DNA of 64,000 bases from Myxococcus dinghuensis. GTDB taxonomy: Bacteria > Myxococcota > Myxococcia > Myxococcales > Myxococcaceae. Each line of letters starts with the position of its first letter. Position 1 is the stretch's first letter. The notes under the pieces are model-generated. The model saw only the letters and a list, made by a program, of their open reading frames with translations, did not search any database and was not told the origin of the DNA. A program made the translations under genes and the position numbers. The stretch lies in contig NZ_JAKCFB010000043.1 in the NCBI RefSeq assembly GCF_024198235.1, forward strand, positions 1 to 64,000, in the 5' to 3' direction. Of the stretch, positions 43,534 through 51,573 are shown one piece after another.

Positions 43534-43752
43534 TCAGGCTCGGTACCACTCCACCTCGTGGAAGAACTGCGTGAGCGAGTAGTCCAGCAGCGACTGGCGG
43601 GATTGAATGTACCGGCGGGCGCGGAGGAAGGACAGCCGGACGCGCATTCCAACGCGCACCTGGGACTCTTCCTCTTCGCCCGCAGCCCCCACGTCCCGCC
43701 CAATAAGAACCAAACTGAAGGTAGGTTCCCCCACGGTGAGCATTGCGCCCAT
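43534..43752 (-). pseudogene. Fragment duplicating the C-terminus of the downstream toxin-immunity gene
   Basis: The last ~45 codons (SQVRVG.RV.LSFLRARRYIQ onward) are nearly identical in DNA and protein to the C-terminus of the 444-residue immunity protein (44846-44990). The N-terminal part before this is unrelated, so no intact gene remains. It is a remnant of a former immunity gene copy or of a recombination event. Confidence 0.75.
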
Positions 43753-43774
43753 GCATCTGCACCGGGCCAGCTAC

Positions 43775-44722
43775 TCAATCAACGAAGAACTCGGACGGGT
43801 GCGCTTCGACGTAGTGCAGGAAGCAGTTCTGCAGCTTCTCCTCGCCCATGAGGCGGTCGCTCAGCGGGTCGATGTGCTCGTCCAGCCAGGCCCGCGGGCG
43901 CGTATCGAGTATCCGGCGACGCTCATTCTGCGTCTCCGGAGGGGTTGCGCCGAAGAGAGCGAAAATGCCCGCCCGCACCGTCGCGGCATGTTCGTCCGCG
44001 CCAAGTTCATCGAAGCCTTTCAGCACGAAGTCGACGGCAGCCGGGGGGAAGTTGTACAGCGCCTGGTCCAGCCCTCCGTTCTCCACGTCTCGGATGAAGT
44101 ACGTCGTAAGAGCCAGCACCCGTTGGCCATGCGTCCCCACCGTCGCATCATGGTCGAAGGCGGGCTCCATGAGCCTCCAAAGCCGCTCACCGGGGGGAAG
44201 CCCCTCGACGCTCGCGCGAGCAAGGCGCGTCTCAGCATTCACCACACCTTCTCCACCCACTTGCGCCAGAGCAGGCTCCGAACCGGACCGCACCATGCCG
44301 TCCGCGTCAGAGGGCGAAGCGAGAGGCATCACCCTTTGTGGATCTGTCAACGGCTGGGCTTCAAAGCCGGAGTCGCTGACCTTGAGGACGACGTAGAACG
44401 TCACGCTTGGATTGAGGAACAGGGTCAGGAACTCTTCGGCAGGCATGGGTTGCACGCCCCACCCCACCGCATCCTCGTCGAACCCGAATACCTGCGGAGG
44501 GGGGATGAACTGCAGCGCGTCGGTCGCCAGCTCGCGACTCTGAAAGACAGGGACACCACCCTCAGTCCCTGGCATCCAGAACATACCGGCACGCTCACCG
44601 GCAGCAGTCTGCGCCTCAAGGACGTAGTACGAGTGACCTTCCGGGGGGCGGACATCCTGCACGCGCATCATCCGCTCGGCGATCAGCTTGCTGATTTCAT
44701 CGTTCGGCTCTTCCACGGCCAT
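43775..44722 (-). CDS. DUF4375/DMP19-like, probable orphan immunity protein
   Basis: 315 residues from ATG 44720-44722 with SD AGGAG. The C-terminal ~130 residues (LALTTYFIRDVENGGLDQAL, DFVLKGFDELGADEHAATVRAGIFALFG) resemble the DMP19/DUF4375 family; the N-terminal half (PEGHSYYVLEAQTAAGERAG, MPAEEFLTLFLNPSVTFYVVL) is not recognised. No signal peptide, so cytoplasmic. It sits between an intact immunity gene and an immunity fragment, downstream of a lipoprotein toxin, the usual setting for orphan immunity genes. Function is inferred from context. Confidence 0.65.
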   Translation of the reverse strand: MAVEEPNDEISKLIAERMMRVQDVRPPEGHSYYVLEAQTAAGERAGMFWMPGTEGGVPVFQSRELATDALQFIPPPQVFGFDEDAVGWGVQPMPAEEFLTLFLNPSVTFYVVLKVSDSGFEAQPLTDPQRVMPLASPSDADGMVRSGSEPALAQVGGEGVVNAETRLARASVEGLPPGERLWRLMEPAFDHDATVGTHGQRVLALTTYFIRDVENGGLDQALYNFPPAAVDFVLKGFDELGADEHAATVRAGIFALFGATPPETQNERRRILDTRPRAWLDEHIDPLSDRLMGEEKLQNCFLHYVEAHPSEFFVD

Positions 44723-44845
44723 GGCGTCTCCTACTCACTGGATACGTCGGGACGACCCCCACCTATAGCGGAACCATAGGGGCGTCCCGACATCAGCAAC
44801 AGAACGAGGGACCGTCCATTACTGCGCAAACGCCCGCGCGGATAC

Positions 44846-46180
44846 TCAGGGCCGGTACCGCTCCACCACATGGAAGAACTGCGTGAGCGAGTAGTCCAGC
44901 AGCGACTGGCGGGACTGCATGTATCGGCGGGCGCGGAGGAAGGGCAGCCAGACGCGCTTGCCAACGCGCACCTGGGACTCCTCCAGCTTCTGCCGCAACA
45001 CCCACGCCCCCCCCAACCGCCGCACCAGTACGTTCCCCAGATAGGCACCGAGCGCCGGCGCTGTGTGACTGTCGATGAGTTCGCGCTCGTACCGCTCGGG
45101 GAAGTTCTCCCGCCAGAAGTAGAAGTCCAAGTCCGTGAGGGACTCGGCCGTCGCGTCCATGATGGAGGGCACCTTGGTGTGAAGCGCCGCCACGAGCCCC
45201 TCGGACAAGTCACCATAGGACTCGAGAACACGCTCCGGATTCGCCACGTCCGAGGGATGGGCGACAGGGAGCCACTCCTCCGGCACCGGCGGCCGGAAGG
45301 CGTTGAGTTCGGCAATCTTCCGTTGCCGCTCGCTGATGGCGAACTCGTCCGGCAGTCTTGAGAAGAGCGGCGCTAGGTCCGGGTGGAATCGAGGCTCCAC
45401 CGGAGTGAGCGCAGCGCTGCGCTCCCGCAGCGTGCGAAGCACCGTGTCGAAGTCGAGGTCGGGCCGCAGGTGAACATGGGCGCGGGCCTGCGCCACGCGC
45501 GCCTCCTCACTGGCGAAGTCCGCGGCAGTGGGCCACAGCACCAGGAGGACGGAGCCGTTGGGCAGCTCTTCCACGAGGTGCGCAGGCGTCGAGAGCATCC
45601 GCTCACGGCCAACGCGTTCCACGAGCTTGGGGCCGAAGATGTTCAGCCAGAACAGCTCATAAATCTTGTCGAACCCATCTCTTCGCGCATCTCGTTCCCT
45701 ACGACCAAAGCTAGGGGAGCCAGCCAACTGCTCGTCCGCAATACTGTGAGCCGACGAATAAGGAACCGGGTACCGAGCGGCCCAGTCCCGGGCCACACTC
45801 ACGAGAGTGCGACAGGAATCCACTCCGGAGAAGAAATCAAGCGGTTGCACGTCAAGACGGGAGTGAAAGCTGGACTCGCCCTGCGCGAGCGTGAGGTTGA
45901 GCCCCAGCGATACTGCGGGACTCTCCGATCGGTACAGCCCAATGATTGAGCCGTACTCATCGCGCCGTTCTTCCACCGCACGCCACACAGCCTCGCGAGA
46001 ATACTTTCGCTTCCGCCCAGACTTGACGATTGTTGGCATCCAGCCTTCGGCATGCTTTTCAAGCGCATCGAATAGCGGCGTCAACGCGCGCTCCACGCCT
46101 GCTGTCGCGTCGAACCTCCCCTCGAAGGAGAAGCTCAGGCTATCCACCTTGTTCAGGTCATGCAGTGTCAACAGCTTCAT
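44846..46180 (-). CDS. Probable cognate immunity protein (SitI-like) of the lipoprotein toxin
   Basis: 444 residues, no signal peptide. The start overlaps the toxin stop by 4 nt (ATGA), so both are translationally coupled. The N-terminal ~290 residues (FEGRFDATAGVERALTPLFD, LFWLNIFGPKLVERVGRERML) look like an Imm52-type domain (low certainty). A separate C-terminal ~110-residue domain (YLGNVLVRRLGGAWVLRQKL...SLLDYSLTQFFHVV) is the part duplicated in the upstream-lying fragment. A role in neutralising the toxin in the cytoplasm is inferred from coupling and position. Confidence 0.72.
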   Translation of the reverse strand: MKLLTLHDLNKVDSLSFSFEGRFDATAGVERALTPLFDALEKHAEGWMPTIVKSGRKRKYSREAVWRAVEERRDEYGSIIGLYRSESPAVSLGLNLTLAQGESSFHSRLDVQPLDFFSGVDSCRTLVSVARDWAARYPVPYSSAHSIADEQLAGSPSFGRRERDARRDGFDKIYELFWLNIFGPKLVERVGRERMLSTPAHLVEELPNGSVLLVLWPTAADFASEEARVAQARAHVHLRPDLDFDTVLRTLRERSAALTPVEPRFHPDLAPLFSRLPDEFAISERQRKIAELNAFRPPVPEEWLPVAHPSDVANPERVLESYGDLSEGLVAALHTKVPSIMDATAESLTDLDFYFWRENFPERYERELIDSHTAPALGAYLGNVLVRRLGGAWVLRQKLEESQVRVGKRVWLPFLRARRYMQSRQSLLDYSLTQFFHVVERYRP

Positions 46181-48528
46181 TGGAACTCTACCTCCACGCC
46201 CTTAATCTTCTGCTCCGCTATCTTTGCCGCGTCGGTAAATAACTTCGGATTTTTTGGCAGAAGCCCCGTTCCTTCATAGACAAGACGTACTCTCTGAACA
46301 TCCGCCTGTTGCCGCATGCCATCCCTAAGAATCTTCAGTGTCCCACCGTAGTACTTCATCGCGTTGCTCGCATCCGTATTCACCCGCACCTGCAACTCCT
46401 CCCACTTCAGAAAGCTGAGGTCTCGACTCTTGAAGCTGAACGTCTCCACTCGGGGTGGCTGGCCCGGTGGGGGGCGCTCCTCGAGGACGAGGACGTCGGC
46501 GTACCGGAAGTCCACCTTCGACACGCCCACGTGCGTCTCGATGCGCGGCTGTTCGAAGTCGCCGAGCCACCGCCGCTGTGCGCGGGGCAATGCAGCATCC
46601 GCCTCCAGGATGGCGATCATGGTTCGCTCGAAAGCCATGCCCCGAGCATAGTAGGCGCGCATCCCCCCGTAGCCCTCCCACTTCAGGGGGCCCTTGACGG
46701 CGTCACCGTCCCGAATCTCCTTCAGCCGCCTCTGGCGGTAGGCGACGTACTCCTGCCAGAGCGGAGCCCCCTTTTCGACTCCCGGCGGCGGCTCGTTCAG
46801 CTTGGGCGCCATCTCCTTCAGCAGCTTCACGTCCTTCGGGAGACGGGGCCCCGAGGATTCCAGCTCCGCCTGGAACAGCTTGGCCCTCGCGGACTCCTTT
46901 GCGCCGACCTTGGCGTCCTGCGCGAAGAGGTCCAGGTTGACGTACCGATTCCCGCTTGCGCCCCGCGAAGCCGCGGGCTGCGCGGCCTCGCGACTCGCGC
47001 CCCCTCTCGTCGCCGCAGCCCCGGAGGACTCGCGACTGGCCGCCTGCGCCTCCGCAGCGGACACCTCAGCGTTCTGCTCGAAGAGGTCCAGGTTGACGGG
47101 CCGCTTCCCTGCGGAGCCCCTGGTGGCCACGGCCTGGGCGGACTCAAGGCTCGCTGCCTCCATCAGCACGGCGTGCGCCTTCGCGGGGTTTCCGCGCGCC
47201 TCGTACAGCGCCAGCAGGCCCGCCTCGCCCCACTCGGCGGCCACCAGCGCGCCCTCGCGGCTCGCCTGGAGGTAGCGCAGCAAGTCGCGCGCAGCGGTGA
47301 TGCCGAGCTGCTCCTCCAGGCGCGCCACCAGCGCCTTCATGCCGGCCACGTCGAGCGCTGGCATCTGGAGCCGCCCCAACCCTCCGCGCGACTCCATCAG
47401 GGCACGAGCGCCCTTGCCCCCGGCGTACACCGCCACCGCCAGCGCGGCCGGCGCCAGCTCACGCGTGGCCTGCTCGTACTTGCCCTGCGACAGCGAGTAC
47501 GCCCCGTGCCCCGTCCCGGCCACCAAGTGGTAAAAGCCCACCGGCACACCGAAGGTCAGGTGGTCGAAGGCTCCCGCCGAGAGGCTTCCCGGCGAGTAGT
47601 GCCTCGCCATCAGGGCCTTCTCCACCTCGTCGATGGCAGCTTGGTAGGGCGACGGCATCTGCCCCCGCATCGCCATGAGCTCCGTGTACCGGGTCTCACC
47701 GCTCACCAACGTGCTGGAGAGAATGTCCCGACCCGCGCGCCCCAGCCCGCGCAGTACGTCGCCGGCCTGCTCGCCCCGCTCCGGGTAGGCCGCCAGCTCC
47801 ATGCCACGCCGCTTCAGCTCCTCGCGGACTACGGCCATGCGCCCCAGCGTGTCTTCCAACTTCTTGTCGCGGGCGAGCCGCTGCACCACCTCACGCAGTT
47901 CGTCGTCGAAGGTCGAGTGGAGAACGAAGAGGGCGAACACCTCGGCATAAGGCACGCCGTACTTCTCCACGGCCGTGATAATGAAGTGCGCGCGCTTGCG
48001 ACTGAGGACTTCCGAGGCGTCTTCGTCCATCGGCCCCAGTGCGCCCAGGCGGACCGCGTCCCATGGATAGAGGGACTGCACCACCACGCCCATGTTCCCC
48101 ACCCCGCGCTGCATGGCCACGAACTCCGCAGGCGAAGCACACGACAGGAAGGGCTCCAGCACATCCCGGCTTTGAGTCAGACGGGGCCAGCCAGGAGGCA
48201 GGGCCTTGCCGCCACAAGCGAAAGCCCCTCCCCCGCTGTTCGAGCCGCGCGCACCCTCCTCGTGGAGGGCCCTGCCGATGACTCCACGTCGAAAGCCCAT
48301 CGGCCCCGGGTCTGGCGTCCCATCCGCGGAGCCCGACGTCTCCCCCTGGTACACACCCGTCGCCGCGCTCCTTGCCGCCTGGTAGGGCACAGTGACGGGA
48401 CTGAAAGCCAGGACGGCCCCACTGCCCGCTTGGCCCGGCCTCGCGGGCAGTGAGGCGCACCCGGAGGCCAGGAGGGCCACCACCAGCGCGAGGCCAAGCC
48501 CGCTGCACCAAGGCCGCTCAGCGCGCAT
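46177..48528 (-). CDS. Lipoprotein polymorphic toxin with nuclease-like C-terminus (SitA-like)
   Basis: 783 residues from ATG 48528; a longer frame adds improbable Arg/Cys-rich sequence. Lipoprotein signal VALLASGC. A ~500-residue conserved-type body follows, then a linker with two copies of a VNLDLF motif (GKRPVNLDLFEQNAEVS and GNRYVNLDLFAQDAKV) in Ala/Ser/Arg-rich sequence. The C-terminal ~150 residues carry VDFRYADVLVLEE ... ETFSFKSRDLSF, a pattern of PD-(D/E)xK nucleases. The lipoprotein, repeats, variable nuclease tip and coupled immunity gene match SitA toxins passed between myxobacterial kin by outer-membrane exchange. Target is inferred to be DNA or RNA. Confidence 0.78.
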   Translation of the reverse strand: MRAERPWCSGLGLALVVALLASGCASLPARPGQAGSGAVLAFSPVTVPYQAARSAATGVYQGETSGSADGTPDPGPMGFRRGVIGRALHEEGARGSNSGGGAFACGGKALPPGWPRLTQSRDVLEPFLSCASPAEFVAMQRGVGNMGVVVQSLYPWDAVRLGALGPMDEDASEVLSRKRAHFIITAVEKYGVPYAEVFALFVLHSTFDDELREVVQRLARDKKLEDTLGRMAVVREELKRRGMELAAYPERGEQAGDVLRGLGRAGRDILSSTLVSGETRYTELMAMRGQMPSPYQAAIDEVEKALMARHYSPGSLSAGAFDHLTFGVPVGFYHLVAGTGHGAYSLSQGKYEQATRELAPAALAVAVYAGGKGARALMESRGGLGRLQMPALDVAGMKALVARLEEQLGITAARDLLRYLQASREGALVAAEWGEAGLLALYEARGNPAKAHAVLMEAASLESAQAVATRGSAGKRPVNLDLFEQNAEVSAAEAQAASRESSGAAATRGGASREAAQPAASRGASGNRYVNLDLFAQDAKVGAKESARAKLFQAELESSGPRLPKDVKLLKEMAPKLNEPPPGVEKGAPLWQEYVAYRQRRLKEIRDGDAVKGPLKWEGYGGMRAYYARGMAFERTMIAILEADAALPRAQRRWLGDFEQPRIETHVGVSKVDFRYADVLVLEERPPPGQPPRVETFSFKSRDLSFLKWEELQVRVNTDASNAMKYYGGTLKILRDGMRQQADVQRVRLVYEGTGLLPKNPKLFTDAAKIAEQKIKGVEVEFQ

Positions 48529-49963
48529 TGTCCACCCCCAGCCCCACGGAGGCGAAGGCGCCTGGCCGCAGCGTCCCCTCCGCCGTCGGGAAGAGCAGTG
48601 TGCCCCCCTGCCCCACTGCGTACAGCTTGCCGCCCAGGAAGCGCCACCGCACGTCACCCAAGGCGAGGTAGCGCGCGCCCGACTGGCCCGCGCCCACCGC
48701 CAGGCCGCCCACCCCCACCGAGAGGTTGCGGTGGAAGAGCTGCGTCTCTAGCCGGCCGTCCACGTCCACCCGGCCCCAGTTGAACACCTCGGCGCCCATC
48801 GACAGACGGAAGTGGCGCTGCCCCAGCACGCCCAGGCTCTCCGCGTCCCAGTTGAAAATCACCTCGCCCTGGGCCGAGTACCCATCCGGGAAGGGCGCGT
48901 CCGCCTGTGGCACTGCAGTCGGGCCAGCAACCTGGAAGCGCGCCAGCTCGTAGTCCGGGCCGAAGGCGCCCTGACGGAAGCCTCCACGCTGGAGACGGCC
49001 CTCCAGGCGCGCGCGCATGTCTACCGTCGAGGACATGTACTCCGCCCCCAGTCCCGCCACCGCGCCCCACGCGCCGCCCTCTCCAGGGCGCCCGCCCCAG
49101 CCCACATTCGCCTGCAGCTCGAAGCCACCTTTCCCGTTGCGGCGGCTCACGAGGATGGCCGTCCCGTCGAGGTGGGCCAGCGTCATCGGCTCCGACGTCC
49201 CTCCGGCCTTGCCCCAGTCATGCACCGCGGACAGCGCCAGCATGTACTTCATGGGGTACGGCTGTTGGCGCATGAGGATGTGCTGCACATCCAGGACAAC
49301 TTCCGCCCCCATCAGCCGCGCGCCCAGCACGTCCGAGGCGAAGGCCTCGACGTAGAGGGGCCTCAGCATCCCCGTCACCACCGCGCCGGCTGGGTTGTAG
49401 TTGGGGTTGCCGCGGTTGCTGTAGCGGCGCACCAGATGCCCGGACAGCAGCGTGTACGACTCCAGGGCGCCCACCCACACGAAGTTCGGCGCGTCGCCAC
49501 CCACCATCAGGTTCTGCACCACCTGGCCCCAGTCGGAGAGCTCGTCCCAGTCCTCCTTGCGCACCAGACTGCCTCCCGCGTCCCCGCCCCACATGCGCAG
49601 GCGCACCGGAGCGCCCAGCTCAAGCTGGAGGACGCCTGGCTTGACGACCTCCATCCGTGGGTAGACCTGCAAGAAGCCTTCGTCCCTTCCAACCCCTCGC
49701 CGCGGCAGCAGCGCCCACGTCGTGGCCTCCAGGCTCAGCCGGTTCGCCCAGCGAGAGCCCGAGCTGGACGTGGTCGGAGGCGATTCCTCCTCTTCGGCCT
49801 CGTCGTCTTCAACGACGCCTTCGAGAGGCTCGTCGACGTCCGGTTCGAGGAGGATGGTTTCGTCCAGTCCCGGGACGCCCTTGGACTCGGGCGGTACCTC
49901 CGCCCACCCCACTCCAGGCAACACCAGCAGCAACACGACGGCCCAGCGCATGGACATCGACAT
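48518..49963 (-). CDS. Exported protein upstream of the toxin (SitB position)
   Basis: 481 residues. Signal peptide MRWAVVLLLVLPGVGWA near the N-terminus (nested ATGs make the exact start uncertain). A short acidic region (VVEDDEAEEEES) is followed by beta-strand-rich sequence (LSLEATTWALLPRRG ... GAEVFNWGRVDVDGRLETQLF) ending SVGLGVDNAR, suggesting an outer-membrane barrel. The toxin start lies 11 nt inside its end, so the two are co-translated. In sitBAI loci an accessory sitB precedes sitA; whether this is a true SitB homologue I cannot decide. Confidence 0.72.
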   Translation of the reverse strand: MSMSMRWAVVLLLVLPGVGWAEVPPESKGVPGLDETILLEPDVDEPLEGVVEDDEAEEEESPPTTSSSGSRWANRLSLEATTWALLPRRGVGRDEGFLQVYPRMEVVKPGVLQLELGAPVRLRMWGGDAGGSLVRKEDWDELSDWGQVVQNLMVGGDAPNFVWVGALESYTLLSGHLVRRYSNRGNPNYNPAGAVVTGMLRPLYVEAFASDVLGARLMGAEVVLDVQHILMRQQPYPMKYMLALSAVHDWGKAGGTSEPMTLAHLDGTAILVSRRNGKGGFELQANVGWGGRPGEGGAWGAVAGLGAEYMSSTVDMRARLEGRLQRGGFRQGAFGPDYELARFQVAGPTAVPQADAPFPDGYSAQGEVIFNWDAESLGVLGQRHFRLSMGAEVFNWGRVDVDGRLETQLFHRNLSVGVGGLAVGAGQSGARYLALGDVRWRFLGGKLYAVGQGGTLLFPTAEGTLRPGAFASVGLGVDNAR

Positions 49964-50589
49964 CTCCTGTGAAGGCCCCTACAGAGGGCAAAGGGCAGAG
50001 GTCTCCCGTCTGGTCCGACAGAGCGCCGAGCCGCGGGGGAATGCATTGCATTGCAGGAGTCGCGAGCAGGCCGACTGGGCCAAGCAATAGACACACGTGT
50101 CACGTCACGGCGCCGGGAAGCCCGGCCCCGTCCCGACGGCAGGCAGACGTGTCACGCCTCGGCGCCAGGAGACCTGGCCCCGCTCATGACTCCAAACGTG
50201 CGAATAGGGATGATTGAGGAGAGATTCCTCAGCGGGCGTCAGGCATGCAGCCCGACGAAGCGCAGACGGTGACTTGGCGCACGACGACCGTCAGCACGCG
50301 CCTCCGTTGGCGGTACCTGGGCCTCTCTGCGCAGCGCGCGTCCAACGCCTACTTCGATGTGGAGCTAGGAAGGTGGGTCAAGCGCGCCGCCCTCCGGGCG
50401 CTCTCTGCAGCCAAGGAAGCGCGCAGGCGCGCGACCACACTCCATCACAGTGGGGGACACGTCATCCTCCAGGGCATGCCATAGCGAACTAGACCAATAG
50501 GTATAGTCGATTCAACCCTGAATTAACAGGCCGCACAAGCCCCAAACGCCGAAAACCTATGAGAGGGCTTGGCAGCAGTCCTCGCGGGG
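49964..50589. promoter_or_regulatory. Upstream region of the toxin operon with two 36-bp direct repeats
   Basis: About 626 nt. It holds two imperfect 36-nt direct repeats (50095-50130 and 50147-50182) starting ACGTGTCACG and containing CGGCGCC, 52 nt apart, roughly 130-220 nt before the exported-protein start on the minus strand. An ACACGTGT palindrome lies at 50093. A short open frame (50245-50484) is not convincing. The end near 50485-50560 is A/T-rich. Confidence 0.45.
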
Positions 50590-51507
50590 CTAAGGGAAGG
50601 TGACGTTGCCCAGGGTGACGGTGCGCCGCATGTCCACATCCCAGAGCTTGAGTGTGAAGGAGCCTTGCGGGGCCTCGGACGCGGCCTCGGCCTCCACCAC
50701 CACTCGCTGGGACGTTGAACCAGGAGCCACAGGGCCCGACTGCCACACTCGAAGCACCTTCAGCTCGTCGTTGGTCTTGCTCCGGAGCATCGCCCCTACG
50801 GCGGTCCACGGCTGGGCATCCCCCCGCGACACGAGGCCCACCTCTACGGCCACTCTGCGGGCTGTGCGGTATGCACGGACGTAGTGCTTGTCTGCTGCAG
50901 TTCCTGGGGCCTGAGTTACGCCGTCAGTTACGTCGCGGAAATCAATCCCACGCCCGTCCAAGACCAGTGTCGCGATGAGTCCCGTCACACCATCAGGAGC
51001 ACTTCGTTCCACACTCAGGCGCTCAATCTCCTCTCGGCATTGCGCCACTTCAAGGCGTGCCTGTCGGACTTCCTCCTGGTATGTCTCGACGCTCCTTTTG
51101 CGTCGATTGACCTCGACGAGCGCCTCAGATCGTGCCGGGTGCGCAACCAGCACAATCGTCGCACTTGCTGGGGCCGCTCCATCCTGGAAACGTACCGTCA
51201 GCTTGAGCCGTTCTCCCGCCGAGATTTTCTCGGAAGGAATCAGGCGCAAGGTATTGAGTCCAGCATCCACCATCCCGAAACGCTCGCGCCCCTCGAGCGT
51301 CAGCCCTTCTCGACTCACCTCCGAATCAAAGAGGAACACCGTCGAGAGACCGGGGCTCACCGCCACTTCTGCCGCTGGCGGAGCATCATCCGAGACCAGC
51401 TCGATTCGGCGAATGCTCAGCCCCACGCTGGATGACGGCGACTGAGCCAGAGCCGTCCCTCCTCCTGCGAGCAGGAGGAGAAGAAGACCGGCCGACACTG
51501 AATGCAT
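50590..51507 (-). CDS. DUF2381-family exported protein
   Basis: 305 residues from ATG 51507 (SD AGGAG 8 nt upstream; the longer frame adds 7 residues). Signal peptide LLLLLLAGGGTALAQ. Two beta domains (IRRIELVSDDAPPAAEVAVSPGL and TVTLGNVTFP at the end) flank a helical segment (QEEVRQARLEVAQCREEIERL). DUF2381 is a family largely confined to Myxococcus and Stigmatella relatives and often sits beside a membrane kinase, as here. Confidence 0.85.
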   Translation of the reverse strand: MHSVSAGLLLLLLAGGGTALAQSPSSSVGLSIRRIELVSDDAPPAAEVAVSPGLSTVFLFDSEVSREGLTLEGRERFGMVDAGLNTLRLIPSEKISAGERLKLTVRFQDGAAPASATIVLVAHPARSEALVEVNRRKRSVETYQEEVRQARLEVAQCREEIERLSVERSAPDGVTGLIATLVLDGRGIDFRDVTDGVTQAPGTAADKHYVRAYRTARRVAVEVGLVSRGDAQPWTAVGAMLRSKTNDELKVLRVWQSGPVAPGSTSQRVVVEAEAASEAPQGSFTLKLWDVDMRRTVTLGNVTFP

Positions 51508-51573
51508 GCGACGTTTCTCCTGGACCAAGCCAGCGGCGACACCGCTGGCGACTCACGGGAGTCTGTAAACCTG

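Noticed and set aside
46309..48453. 714-residue open frame on the plus strand
   Set aside because: Antisense to the lipoprotein toxin; the minus-strand frame has a lipobox, repeats and a coupled immunity gene, so it is the real one.
50245..50484. 79-residue open frame in the toxin operon upstream region
   Set aside because: No Shine-Dalgarno, no recognisable domain, and it overlaps a region better explained as regulatory.
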